Shown here: piece by piece, positions 25,854 to 34,220 of the stretch
Numbering within the stretch: position 1 is the first letter of the stretch
Layout: each line of letters starts with the position of its first letter
Origin: Flavobacteriaceae bacterium PS02337
Lineage (GTDB): Bacteria > Bacteroidota > Bacteroidia > Flavobacteriales > Flavobacteriaceae
Reading direction: 5' to 3'
DNA length: 64,000 nt
NCBI GenBank assembly: GCA_029959285.1
Contig: JASCOE010000006.1
Coordinates: 1 to 64,000 of the forward strand
Program-made: the position numbers and the translations under genes
Notes under the pieces: generated by a model
Databases searched by the model: none
The model's input: only the letters and a program-made list of their open reading frames with translations
What the model was told of the DNA's origin: nothing

Positions 25854-25878
25854 AACCAGCCTTTATCGGCTGGTTTTT
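25854..25878 (+). terminator. Terminator of the copper-island transcript
   Basis: AACCAGCC (25854-25861), a TTTATC loop and GGCTGGTT (25868-25875), continued by a run of five T. It is a perfect 8-bp GC-rich stem about 120 bp after the oxidase stop, suited to end the long plus-strand transcript. Confidence 0.75.
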
Positions 25879-26160
25879 GCATTTGGGCATTTGGAAAATA
25901 AAAGCAACTATATTTACAAGAATCAAGAATATTTAGTTTTTAATCTAACAGCTAAAACAGGCCAGTGGAATGAAGCCATATTATTTACCTGAAGGAGAAA
26001 TGGACATGAATGAAGCACTGTGCTACAATAATATCTTATTGAAAGAATAAATAAATATGTTGCTTTTATACACACTTATAACCCATATTATCGTGCTATA
26101 TATTAATCACATGTTTGCCGCAATTGAATAACTTATAAATAATTATTTAAGATTATTATG

Positions 26161-26191
26161 TTGCAATTTAATATCGTTTTTAATACATTTA
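26161..26191 (+). promoter_or_regulatory. Candidate promoter of the structured RNA
   Basis: TTG at 26161-26163 and TACATTTA at 26184-26191 (consensus TAnnTTTG with G to A at the end) are about 20 bp apart, the usual Bacteroidota -33/-7 spacing. Transcription would begin around 26198. Confidence 0.4.
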
Positions 26192-26197
26192 CAGATA

Positions 26198-26401
26198 TAA
26201 AAGTACATTGACTGACTGAGATTAAATTGATCGAGAATACAAAGGGCTACAAGGTAACTCATTATAAATGAGACCTATTCGGCTACCCCTTTTGGGTAGA
26301 GTATTTGGAAACACCAATAAAATCAACGAATTAAGGAATAGGCAGGTCGTCCTGCCACCCCGACAAAAGTCTTTTCATTTATTTGAAAAGACTTTTTTTT
26401 T
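26198..26401 (+). ncRNA. Candidate structured non-coding RNA with own terminator
   Basis: Five consecutive hairpins lie in 150 nt with no coding frame: 26252-26276 (AGGT-AA-CTCATT / AATGAG-ACCT), 26283-26299 (CTACCC / GGGTAG), 26302-26319 (TATTTGG / CCAATA with a bulge), 26341-26356 (GGCAGG-TCGT-CCTGCC), and a 13-bp terminator stem at 26365-26396 followed by a T run to 26401. The next downstream gene is on the opposite strand, so this is not a leader of that gene. The layout is that of a free-standing small RNA of about 200 nt. From memory it resembles the Flavo-1 class of Flavobacteriia RNAs, with linkers such as GGCTACCC and CCTGCCACCCCGAC, but I could not verify this. It does not look like tmRNA, RNase P RNA or SRP RNA. 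Confidence 0.55.
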
Positions 26402-26464
26402 ATTTTAAATTGAAATATAAAAATCAATCAACACAATAGATTTACAAAATTTATCTCATTTAAA

Positions 26465-26544
26465 ACATAGCCCGTGGTTTCAACCACGGGAAACGTGTCG
26501 TAAATAATATAATACGTTCCAACGGTTGAAACCCTGCGCTATGT
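26465..26544. repeat. REP-like palindromic element (two inverted halves)
   Basis: The left half has CCCGTGGTTTCAACCACGGG at 26471-26490, a perfect palindrome with a 2-nt centre. The whole unit is flanked by ACATAGC (26465-26471) and its inverse GCTATGT (26538-26544), and GGTTTCAACC (26476-26485) recurs inverted as GGTTGAAACC (26524-26533). This is the shape of bacterial REP/BIME elements mobilised by RAYT (TnpA_REP) transposases. No RAYT gene is in the window. Confidence 0.7.
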
Positions 26545-26548
26545 CAAA

Positions 26549-26595
26549 AAACAAAACCTTTGAAGATTAATATCATCTTTCAGAGGTTTTGTTTT
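26549..26595 (-). terminator. Terminator of the beta-helix protein gene
   Basis: AACAAAACCT with TTGAAGAT on one side and ATCTTTCAG with AGGTTTTGTT on the other form a long stem, with A runs to the left that are T runs on the minus strand. It lies just after the stop of the minus-strand gene. Confidence 0.65.
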
Positions 26596-26612
26596 ATACT
26601 ATGTATGTTTAT

Positions 26613-28781
26613 TTATTTTCCCATTTCTATATAAGCAGGAAAAGATTCACTATTTGGCAAAACAAACTGTTCATCGAAAGGCTGCGTTCCTTTATCATTA
26701 TTATATAATTTTACACGCTTTGCGCCTGTCGCCGTACTTCCGCCTGTATTATTAATAACATTTTGAATATTTCCTGGTCCAGCAAAACGTGTAATACACA
26801 TTTTTTCGAGTTGCACATTTGGACTATTCGGTATTTCGAAACCATTTTTCTTGTTTACATTTCCGTCAGTTCCAGTAAAAACAGCATAAGAACCCATTCC
26901 GATACTATGATGTTCTTTTACAGTATTAGCAACTTTAAAAGCAGCATAACCGTCAACTTTACCATTTTGACTGCTCCAGCTTGCTTGATTTGGAGCATCA
27001 TACGGCGGTTCATTTTGAAAGAAATAAGTTCTACCGCGTTCTCCCAACCAGATTACTTCATATTCTTGAAAATGTTCTACAAAAAGACCATAAAGAGTAA
27101 CATCATTACCAGTAACAATAAGTCCGTTTTTACATCTGTCTCTTACCCAACGGGCATCTCCGCCTTTTTGTGAACCATGATCGGCACGCCACAACCAAAA
27201 ATGATCGCCAACAACATTATTACTATTGATCTGCATTGAAGCTTGAATCTGAATATTTTTTGACTGAACTCCGCCTACCCTACAAGTAATATCTGTTAAC
27301 AAAATTGGATCAACAGAATGATCAGCTTTTGCGCCTTCATTTCCAATTCTAATTTGATAGATTGTACTATTAAATGAATCCATCAATAATCCAGCAATGA
27401 TAATTCCATCTTTATCATCAGCATAAATGCATCCCCAAGTATTTTTTTCGGTGGGTTCTAATGTTACAGAAGCGATTCCAGCTCCAAGAAGAATTGCATC
27501 TTTTCTATTTACTTGAATCGGAGCATTTAATGAATAATGCCCAGGAGTAAAAAATATATTTTTACCTGCTTTTAATGCAGTATTTATTTCTACATCAGTA
27601 TCCCCTTCTTTTGTAACATACCAATTAGCAAGCAAATCTTGAATTTTCCCGTCACCCATATTTTTTGATGTCCAAGAAACTCCAACCCTATCTTTTTGCC
27701 AAGACGGAATAAAAACTTTGTACTCGCCATCGTTATCAATAAAAAGAAAAGGCTTTTCTCTGACAATAGGTGTCGCTGCAATTGGAGAATTGGCATCATC
27801 TGCTTGGGGAGGATTTACGCAACCTTGCCATACCATATTATATGATCCGCCCATAGCTCCTGAACCCGAAGGAAATACAGCATTTCTTGTATACCATTGT
27901 TGCTGCCCTTTCCAATTAGGTCTGTCAGAGGTGTAATGAGTATCTGCAATAAAACCTCCACTTCCCCAAAAATTTGTGTCACCTATATCTGAAATGTATT
28001 TTGAAGTGCCATCAATTAACAACCTTCGAGCGCTGGTTGACTGAGAAACTGTCCAAGCAAAATCGCGCAATACTTCTACATTTTCTACAGAACGCCAGAA
28101 AGTACAAGTAGCATTTGCTCCGCCTGAAAGGTGAGGTCTTGTAAATATTGACCCTAATTTAACATCCGAAGGCACTTTTCCTAAGCCTCCGATATGAGAA
28201 TAAAACCCTAATTCAATTGAATTCGCTTCTTTTGATGACGCAGAACCTGATCCGCCGGCATCATAAGTTTGACTCTTTACATTTGGCTTAAAATAATATG
28301 CTTGACGTTTTGTGGTCCATTCGCCATTTGCTCCACCTAAACCAATAGCTCCAAATTGCGAATTAATATCATTTCTTGCTGTTTCTGCTTTTTCATATTT
28401 TCTATCATAGAAATACATATTATCACCAAAAATTTGATTTTCAATCGAAATTATGATGACGATATCGTTTCGAGTAACTTTATAATAATTCTCATATTTA
28501 TCTGCATTTGGCTTATTATCCGTAAATGTTAATTTGTAAGTTGAACCTACCGAAATAAAATCTGACGCCAATCGACTTCCTCCTCTTGTAATTACATAGT
28601 TTCCTGAAGAACCAAATTCTGACCAAGACAAAATTATGTTACGCTTTTTCTTGTCATAAACAATTTTACGTTCGATCTTATTTTCTTGTTTATTTTCGAC
28701 AGAAGAATAAGGAGAAGCAAAACTACATAGAATCATCAGAAATGAAAACACAGTAAATACCGAGATTACTTTTTTAATCAT
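26613..28781 (-). CDS. Secreted right-handed beta-helix protein (carbohydrate-active type, unassigned)
   Basis: A 722-residue protein with a signal peptide (about 1-23). After an N-terminal Ig/fibronectin-like segment and a mid-region with RRLLIDGTSKYISDIGDTNFWGSGG, the body reads like a right-handed beta-helix of the pectate-lyase/GH55 fold: INTALKAGKNIFFTPGHYSL, DAILLGAGIASVTL, DGIIIAGLLMDS, NVVGDHFWLWRADHG and YGLFVEHFQEYEVIW. The order of these blocks is the same as in actinobacterial secreted proteins usually annotated as adenylyl cyclase or F5/8-type proteins, names I do not trust. Substrate unknown. It stands alone with its own terminator, and faces away from rlpA. Confidence 0.7.
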   Translation of the reverse strand: MIKKVISVFTVFSFLMILCSFASPYSSVENKQENKIERKIVYDKKKRNIILSWSEFGSSGNYVITRGGSRLASDFISVGSTYKLTFTDNKPNADKYENYYKVTRNDIVIIISIENQIFGDNMYFYDRKYEKAETARNDINSQFGAIGLGGANGEWTTKRQAYYFKPNVKSQTYDAGGSGSASSKEANSIELGFYSHIGGLGKVPSDVKLGSIFTRPHLSGGANATCTFWRSVENVEVLRDFAWTVSQSTSARRLLIDGTSKYISDIGDTNFWGSGGFIADTHYTSDRPNWKGQQQWYTRNAVFPSGSGAMGGSYNMVWQGCVNPPQADDANSPIAATPIVREKPFLFIDNDGEYKVFIPSWQKDRVGVSWTSKNMGDGKIQDLLANWYVTKEGDTDVEINTALKAGKNIFFTPGHYSLNAPIQVNRKDAILLGAGIASVTLEPTEKNTWGCIYADDKDGIIIAGLLMDSFNSTIYQIRIGNEGAKADHSVDPILLTDITCRVGGVQSKNIQIQASMQINSNNVVGDHFWLWRADHGSQKGGDARWVRDRCKNGLIVTGNDVTLYGLFVEHFQEYEVIWLGERGRTYFFQNEPPYDAPNQASWSSQNGKVDGYAAFKVANTVKEHHSIGMGSYAVFTGTDGNVNKKNGFEIPNSPNVQLEKMCITRFAGPGNIQNVINNTGGSTATGAKRVKLYNNDKGTQPFDEQFVLPNSESFPAYIEMGK

Positions 28782-28997
28782 AAGAATGTTTTTTTTGTGG
28801 TTTGATAGTTTGTATTAATAGAAATTTTAAGGAAGCCTAAAATACCAATAATCTTTAACCTATGTCTTCACTTATTTCTTATCAAAAACTATACAAAGCC
28901 TTGATTTTGTCTTTTCATAACAGAAATAAAGCTTATTGAAGACGTTTATCATTCTCATACAACCTTCTTTTGCGAGTTAATAGAAAGGAAAAGTGAA

Positions 28998-29405
28998 ATG
29001 AAAAAGAGTATATTATTTATGGTATTAGTTTTTTGTCTAAAAGCTAACGCACAACAAAAAAACATCACCGTTATTGATTCTTGTACATCAACAAAAGAAA
29101 GCGTGCTATACAAGAAAAACGCTCATGCATCATATTATCATGATAAATTTAATGGAAGAAAAACAGCAAGCGGAAAACGATTCGATAATAGCCAATTGAC
29201 TGCAGCTCATAAAAAACTTCCTTTTGGAACTAAATTAAGAATCACCAACGAAAAGAATAACAAATGTGTTGTAGTTGAAGTAACAGATAGAGGCCCTTTT
29301 GTTAACGGAAGAGAAATAGATCTATCTAAAAAGGCATTTATGGACATTACTTCCAATATAAAATCAGGTGTAGAATATGTAAAAATCGAAATTATAGAAA
29401 ATTAA
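28998..29405 (+). CDS. rlpA: RlpA-like septal lytic transglycosylase / DPBB protein
   Basis: A 135-residue exported protein: signal peptide (about 1-18, ANAQ), then a double-psi beta-barrel domain with HASYYHDKFNGRKTASGKRFD, LPFGTKLRITN, VVVEVTDRGPFVNGREIDLS. This is RlpA, which cleaves denuded peptidoglycan glycan strands at the division site, or a relative in this size class. It lacks the SPOR domain of the E. coli protein. It is 114 bp upstream of parA on the same strand. Confidence 0.88.
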   Translation: MKKSILFMVLVFCLKANAQQKNITVIDSCTSTKESVLYKKNAHASYYHDKFNGRKTASGKRFDNSQLTAAHKKLPFGTKLRITNEKNNKCVVVEVTDRGPFVNGREIDLSKKAFMDITSNIKSGVEYVKIEIIEN

Positions 29406-29519
29406 TCCTGCCAAACCCCATCAAATAAACGAATAAACAAACTTTCACAAATGTTAACAAAATAGATTTTCAAAAACCATAAATAATTGTATTTTTACGG
29501 TTCAAAATTCAGAAAATAA

Positions 29520-30287
29520 ATGGGCAAAATCATTGCTATTGCTAATCAAAAAGGAGGAGTTGGAAAGACCACTACATCAGTAAATCTTGCTGCCTCATTA
29601 GGTGTTTTAGAAAAAAAAGTATTGTTAATCGATGCTGATCCTCAAGCCAATGCAACATCTGGTCTTGGAATTGATGTAGAAACAGTTGAAATTGGAACTT
29701 ATCAAATTCTTGAGCATACTGCAACACCAAAGGATGCCATTTTAAAATGTACAGCTCCAAATGTTGACGTGATACCTGCTCACATTGACCTTGTTGCTAT
29801 CGAAATTGAATTGGTTGACAAAGAAAACCGAGAATATATGCTTAAAAAAGCATTAGAATCTGCAAAAGAAGAATATGATTTTATCATTATCGACTGCGCA
29901 CCTTCTTTAGGTTTGTTAACCTTGAATGCTTTAACAGCTGCTGATTCTGTAGTTATTCCTATTCAATGCGAATATTTTGCACTTGAAGGATTAGGAAAAT
30001 TATTGAACACTATTAAGAGTATTCAAAAAATACACAACCCAGATCTTGACATTGAAGGTTTATTATTAACTATGTACGATTCAAGATTACGTTTGTCAAA
30101 TCAGGTTGTAGAAGAGGTTCAAAAACACTTTAATGATATGGTTTTTGATACTGTAATTCAGCGAAATGTAAAATTAAGTGAAGCGCCAAGTTTTGGTGAA
30201 AGTATCATTAATTATGATGCAACTAGCAAAGGTGCAGTAAACTACATACATTTAGCTCAAGAAATTATAAAGAAAAACAGCAAATAG
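29520..30287 (+). CDS. parA: Chromosome-partitioning ATPase ParA (Soj)
   Basis: A 255-residue ParA: deviant Walker A KGGVGKTTTS at residues 11-20, LLIDADPQANATSGLG and IIDCAPSLGLLTLNAL. It is a DNA-binding ATPase that works with ParB to move origin regions. It lies 5 bp before parB, as in other Bacteroidota. I looked for a consensus parS (TGTTTCACGTGAAACA) and did not see one nearby. Typical chromosomal copy by length and context (dapB, lepB downstream). Confidence 0.95.
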   Translation: MGKIIAIANQKGGVGKTTTSVNLAASLGVLEKKVLLIDADPQANATSGLGIDVETVEIGTYQILEHTATPKDAILKCTAPNVDVIPAHIDLVAIEIELVDKENREYMLKKALESAKEEYDFIIIDCAPSLGLLTLNALTAADSVVIPIQCEYFALEGLGKLLNTIKSIQKIHNPDLDIEGLLLTMYDSRLRLSNQVVEEVQKHFNDMVFDTVIQRNVKLSEAPSFGESIINYDATSKGAVNYIHLAQEIIKKNSK

Positions 30288-30292
30288 TTTTT

Positions 30293-31195
30293 ATGACAAA
30301 AGCAATTAAAAAACAAGCCTTAGGAAGAGGATTATCAGCATTATTAAAAGATCCGGAAAACGACATTAAATCAGTAGACGATAAAAATGCTGACAAAGTT
30401 GTTGGAAACATCATTGAGCTTGAAATAAGTGCTATAGAAATAAATCCGTTTCAGCCTAGAAGCAATTTTAATGAAGAATCGTTACGTGAATTAGCCACTT
30501 CTATCAAAGAACTTGGTGTAATTCAACCTATTACTGTTCGTAAATTAGATTTTAACAAATACCAGCTAATCTCTGGAGAACGTCGTCTTCGCGCTTCAAA
30601 ATTAGTAGGACTTACTCACGTTCCTGCTTATATCCGTATTGCGAATGACAACGAATCTTTGGTTATGGCTTTGGTTGAAAATATTCAACGCCATGACTTA
30701 GATCCAATTGAGATTGCATTATCATACCAACGTTTAATTGACGAAATTCAACTAACTCAAGAACAAATGAGCGAAAGAGTTGGAAAAAAACGTTCTACAA
30801 TTGCCAACTATTTACGTCTTTTAAAACTAGATCCAATTATCCAAACAGGTATTCGCGACGGTTTTATTAGCATGGGACACGGTAGAGCGATTATCAACAT
30901 TGAAGATCTAGACGTTCAAACCGATATTTACCAAAAAATCGTAAGTCAGAATTTATCTGTTCGTGAAACTGAGGCATTAGTTAAAAATTATCACGAAGGT
31001 CAGCAACCGAAAGAAGACGGAAAACCAAAACCTGAATCTGCATTTGTTGTTAGAGAAACTCAAAAAAACACTTTCAACGATTATTTTGGTTCGAAAGTTG
31101 ATATAAAAGTCGCTGGTAACGGAAAAGGAAAAATTACAATTCCATTTAATTCTGAAGCCGACTTTAACAGAATTATAAAATTAATAAACGGATAG
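30293..31195 (+). CDS. parB: Chromosome-partitioning protein ParB
   Basis: A 300-residue ParB: N-terminal ParB/Sulfiredoxin domain with EINPFQPRSNFNEESLRELA, LISGERRLRASKLVGL and ENIQRHDLDPIEIALSY (CTPase region), central helix-turn-helix (QEQMSERVGKKRSTIANYLRLL) and a C-terminal dimerisation part. It binds parS and loads onto DNA. The stop overlaps the GTG start of the next gene by one base (TAGTG), so the genes are translationally coupled. Confidence 0.95.
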   Translation: MTKAIKKQALGRGLSALLKDPENDIKSVDDKNADKVVGNIIELEISAIEINPFQPRSNFNEESLRELATSIKELGVIQPITVRKLDFNKYQLISGERRLRASKLVGLTHVPAYIRIANDNESLVMALVENIQRHDLDPIEIALSYQRLIDEIQLTQEQMSERVGKKRSTIANYLRLLKLDPIIQTGIRDGFISMGHGRAIINIEDLDVQTDIYQKIVSQNLSVRETEALVKNYHEGQQPKEDGKPKPESAFVVRETQKNTFNDYFGSKVDIKVAGNGKGKITIPFNSEADFNRIIKLING

Positions 31196-31755
31196 TGAAT
31201 AAAATTGTCCCCATCGGTCTATTGTTCTTTCTAACAGGAACCGTTTCTCTTTTTGCCCAGGTAAAAAAAGACACGGTTTTGGTCGTAAAAGACACTACTG
31301 CATATCAAGAAATAGACCCGCTTACACCAGCAAAAGCAGCTTTTTATTCTGCTATTTTACCAGGTTTAGGTCAAGCATACAACAAAAAATATTGGAAAAT
31401 TCCATTGGTTTACGGAGCAATCGGAACCAGTTTGTATTTTTATATAGACAATAATAAAAAATACCACGATTATCGTGATGCCTACAAACGTAGATTAGAA
31501 GGTTATAACGATGATAACTATCAATTTTTGGATGAAAGCAGACTTGTTGCCGGACAAAAATTTTACCAAAGAAACAGAGACTTATCTGCTTTATTTGTCG
31601 TTGGTTTTTATGTCTTAAATATTATTGACGCCAATGTAGACGCGGCTTTAATTCAATTTAATATGAATGAAAGATTATCAATGCGTCCAGAAATTTATCC
31701 CGCCGATGTAACATTTAAACCAAATGTCGGACTAACTTTTAATTACACTTTTTAA
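31195..31755 (+). CDS. DUF5683 envelope protein
   Basis: A 186-residue protein starting with GTG, one base overlapping the parB stop. Signal peptide (about 1-22, SLFAQ), then DUF5683 with PAKAAFYSAILPGLGQAYNKKYWKIPLVY and YHDYRDAYKRRLEG, and a second hydrophobic stretch near 125-140. This family is fixed between parB and dapB in Flavobacteriia; the role is not known. It is most likely an inner- or outer-membrane protein with two or three short membrane segments. Confidence 0.85.
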   Translation: MNKIVPIGLLFFLTGTVSLFAQVKKDTVLVVKDTTAYQEIDPLTPAKAAFYSAILPGLGQAYNKKYWKIPLVYGAIGTSLYFYIDNNKKYHDYRDAYKRRLEGYNDDNYQFLDESRLVAGQKFYQRNRDLSALFVVGFYVLNIIDANVDAALIQFNMNERLSMRPEIYPADVTFKPNVGLTFNYTF

Positions 31756-31794
31756 TAGATTAAATTCTATTTAAAAAATCAAAAAATAATCAGA

Positions 31795-32496
31795 ATGAAA
31801 ATTGCGCTTTTAGGATACGGAAAAATGGGTAAAGTAATCGAAAGAATTGCTTTAGAAAGAGGTCATGAAATAGTTTTAAAGAAAGATGAATTCAATACTT
31901 ATGACGGACTTTCAACCGCCGATGTTGCCATTGATTTCAGCGTTCCTTCTGCAGCTGTAAGCAATATTTCTGCTGCATTCAATGCTAATGTACCGGTAGT
32001 TTCTGGAACAACTGGATGGCTAGAACATTATGATGAAATGATTGCGCTTTGTAACGAAAAAAAGGGTGGTTTTATCTCTAGTTCTAATTTCAGTTTAGGC
32101 GTTAATATTTTCTTTGGATTAAATGAATATTTAGCTAAAATCATGAATCAATTTGATTCTTATAAAGTTTCTATGGAAGAAATTCATCATATCCATAAAC
32201 TTGACGCTCCAAGCGGAACTGCAATTTCTTTAGCGCAAGGCGTTATTGAAAATAGCGATTACGCAAATTGGACGATGGAAGAAGCAAAAAAGAATGAAAT
32301 TCGTATTGAAGCAAAAAGAATCGGAGAAGTTCCTGGAACTCACACCGTAAATTATGATTCTCCAATTGACAGTCTCGAAATTAAACATACTGCCCACAAT
32401 CGCGAAGGCTTTGCACTTGGAGCTGTTGTTGCTGCAGAGTGGCTAGCTGGAAAGCAAGGAATTTTTACAATGAAAGACGTACTAAACTTACAATAA
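31795..32496 (+). CDS. dapB: 4-hydroxy-tetrahydrodipicolinate reductase DapB
   Basis: A 233-residue DapB. The dinucleotide-binding start is LLGYGKMGK, and the active-site region is EEIHHIHKLDAPSGTAISLA. It reduces the product of DapA in lysine and diaminopimelate synthesis, so feeds peptidoglycan. It is shorter than the E. coli enzyme (273), as usual in Bacteroidota. It lies 39 bp after the DUF5683 gene and 56 bp before lepB. Confidence 0.95.
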   Translation: MKIALLGYGKMGKVIERIALERGHEIVLKKDEFNTYDGLSTADVAIDFSVPSAAVSNISAAFNANVPVVSGTTGWLEHYDEMIALCNEKKGGFISSSNFSLGVNIFFGLNEYLAKIMNQFDSYKVSMEEIHHIHKLDAPSGTAISLAQGVIENSDYANWTMEEAKKNEIRIEAKRIGEVPGTHTVNYDSPIDSLEIKHTAHNREGFALGAVVAAEWLAGKQGIFTMKDVLNLQ

Positions 32497-32552
32497 TTGC
32501 CTCAAATTCAGAACTTATTTAATCTGATTTTGAAACTTAAAAATACAATATT

Positions 32553-34133
32553 ATGACATTTTACTCTTGGTTCGTATTTTTCTTAGCTGTTCAAATAATT
32601 CATTTCCTTGGAACTTGGAAATTATATCAAGCAGCTGGAAGAAAAAGCTGGGAAGCAGCAATTCCAGTATACAACTCGATCGTTTTAATGAAAATGATTG
32701 GACGCCCAACTTGGTGGACATTATTACTTTTTATTCCAATTATCAACTTGATAATGTTTCCTGTTGTATGGGTGGAAACGTTGAGAACATTCAATAAAAG
32801 ATCAACTTTAGATACCATTTTAGGTCTTTTCACTTTAGGCTTTTACATCTATTACGTAAACTATACGCAGAAATTAGAATACCGTGCTGAACGTAAATTG
32901 ACACCTGAAAACAAAACAGCCGATACAGTTAGTTCATTACTTTTTGCTATAATCGTTGCCACTTTAGTGCACACGTATGTTGTACAACCTTATACAATTC
33001 CGACATCATCTTTAGAGAAATCATTACTTATTGGAGATTTCTTATTTGTGAGTAAAATAAACTATGGCCCAAGAGTTCCAATGACAACCGTTGCTTTACC
33101 TATGGTTCACGACTCAATTCCTTTAACAAAGAGAAAATCATACTTAAGCTGGCCACAATTACCTTATTTAAGACTTCCTGCTATCCAAAAAATAAAACGA
33201 TGCGATATCGTGGTTTTCAACTGGCCGGTAGATACCGTTCATTATTTCTTTGAACCAAAAGGAAGACCAGGTGTTATTAAACCTATTGATAAAAAATCAA
33301 ATTATGTTAAAAGATGTGTTGGTATTCCTGGAGACAGTTTATCTATAAAAGATGGTTATGTTTTCATCAATGGTAAAAAATTAATTTTACCAGAAAGAGC
33401 TAAACCACAATATTCTTATTCTGTAGCTTTAGATCAAAAAACACCAATTGATTTTGAAACAATTTTCAAAGAATTAGACATTACAGATCCAGCAGGTTTC
33501 AGAACTGAAATTGACGCTGCAGGCAACAGAGTTGAAAAAAGAGACACACTATATTTAGGTTCATTAACAGAAGCAGGAGCAGAAAGATTTAAAAACACTC
33601 CTGGTGTTACTGCTGTAATTAGAAAAGTTGACAAAGGAAATGACAATGCGATTTTTCCTCACATCAACAAATGGAGTCAGGATAACATGGGGCCTATCTA
33701 TATTCCAGAAGCCGGAAAAACGGTTGCCTTGGATAATGTATCACTTCCTTTCTACAAAGAAATTATTACGAATTATGAAGGAAACAAATTAACGATAGAA
33801 GGTTCAAAATTCTTAATTAACGGAAAACCTGCAACTACATACACCTTCAAACAAAATTATTACTGGATGATGGGAGATAACCGTCATAACTCAGAAGATA
33901 GCCGTTACTGGGGTTACGTTCCAGAAAATCATATCGTTGGAAAACCAGTTTTTATTTGGTTAAGCTGGGACACTCACGGAAAAGGCATCAATAAAATTCG
34001 TTGGAGTAGAGTTTTCACAACTGTAGACGGTGAAGGCCAACCACAATCTTACTTCAAATATTTCTTAATCATTCTTGCATTGTATTTTGTGGGAGATTTT
34101 ATTTGGAAAAAAAGAAGACAAAATAAAGCATAA
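32553..34133 (+). CDS. lepB: Signal peptidase I with N-terminal DUF5684 membrane domain
   Basis: A 526-residue signal peptidase. Residues 1-115 form a membrane domain with three or four hydrophobic helices (DUF5684-like, WKLYQAAGRKSWEAAIPVYNS). A further TM at about 125-145 precedes the S26 catalytic core: Ser in TIPTSSLEKSLLIGDFLFVSK, Lys in YVKRCVGIPGDSL, and box E in MMGDNRHNSEDSRYWGYVP. An insert of about 150 residues lies between boxes D and E, and a TM sits at the C-terminus (YFLIILALYFVGDF). It cleaves signal peptides of exported proteins. The length is about twice that of minimal enzymes. Confidence 0.92.
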   Translation: MTFYSWFVFFLAVQIIHFLGTWKLYQAAGRKSWEAAIPVYNSIVLMKMIGRPTWWTLLLFIPIINLIMFPVVWVETLRTFNKRSTLDTILGLFTLGFYIYYVNYTQKLEYRAERKLTPENKTADTVSSLLFAIIVATLVHTYVVQPYTIPTSSLEKSLLIGDFLFVSKINYGPRVPMTTVALPMVHDSIPLTKRKSYLSWPQLPYLRLPAIQKIKRCDIVVFNWPVDTVHYFFEPKGRPGVIKPIDKKSNYVKRCVGIPGDSLSIKDGYVFINGKKLILPERAKPQYSYSVALDQKTPIDFETIFKELDITDPAGFRTEIDAAGNRVEKRDTLYLGSLTEAGAERFKNTPGVTAVIRKVDKGNDNAIFPHINKWSQDNMGPIYIPEAGKTVALDNVSLPFYKEIITNYEGNKLTIEGSKFLINGKPATTYTFKQNYYWMMGDNRHNSEDSRYWGYVPENHIVGKPVFIWLSWDTHGKGINKIRWSRVFTTVDGEGQPQSYFKYFLIILALYFVGDFIWKKRRQNKA

Positions 34134-34157
34134 AAAACGTTAATTCGTTAAACTGAC

Positions 34158-34199
34158 AAATCGTTTAATCGTTCCTTAAAAAGTACGATTAAACGATTT
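34158..34199. repeat. Perfect hairpin repeat, CGTTTAATCG family
   Basis: AAATCGTTTAATCGT at 34158-34172 pairs exactly with ACGATTAAACGATTT at 34185-34199. The same theme recurs at 55593-55632. It could end lepB transcription, but no T tract follows. Confidence 0.6.
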
Positions 34200-34220
34200 A
34201 CCGATTAAACTAAAATAACA

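Larger units (their letters stand above)
25734..26612. other. Intergenic zone between copper island and chromosomal genes
   Basis: No confident gene lies in these 879 bp. It contains a strong terminator (25854-25878), a candidate structured RNA (26198-26401), a REP-like palindrome (26465-26544) and a second terminator (26549-26595). A 26-codon frame at 25972-26052 (MKPYYLPEGEMDMNEALCYN...) is too short to support as a gene; it may be a remnant. This is the likeliest right border of the imported metal island. Confidence 0.6.

Noticed and set aside
25972-26052. 26-codon frame after the copper island
   Set aside because: Too short, no ribosome-binding signal, no family; kept only as a possible remnant.
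26041-26401. tmRNA, RNase P or SRP RNA at this place
   Set aside because: The conserved core sequences and lengths of these RNAs are not present.
29440-29520. parS-like site beside parA
   Set aside because: No copy of the consensus TGTTTCACGTGAAACA was found in the intergenic or gene sequence.
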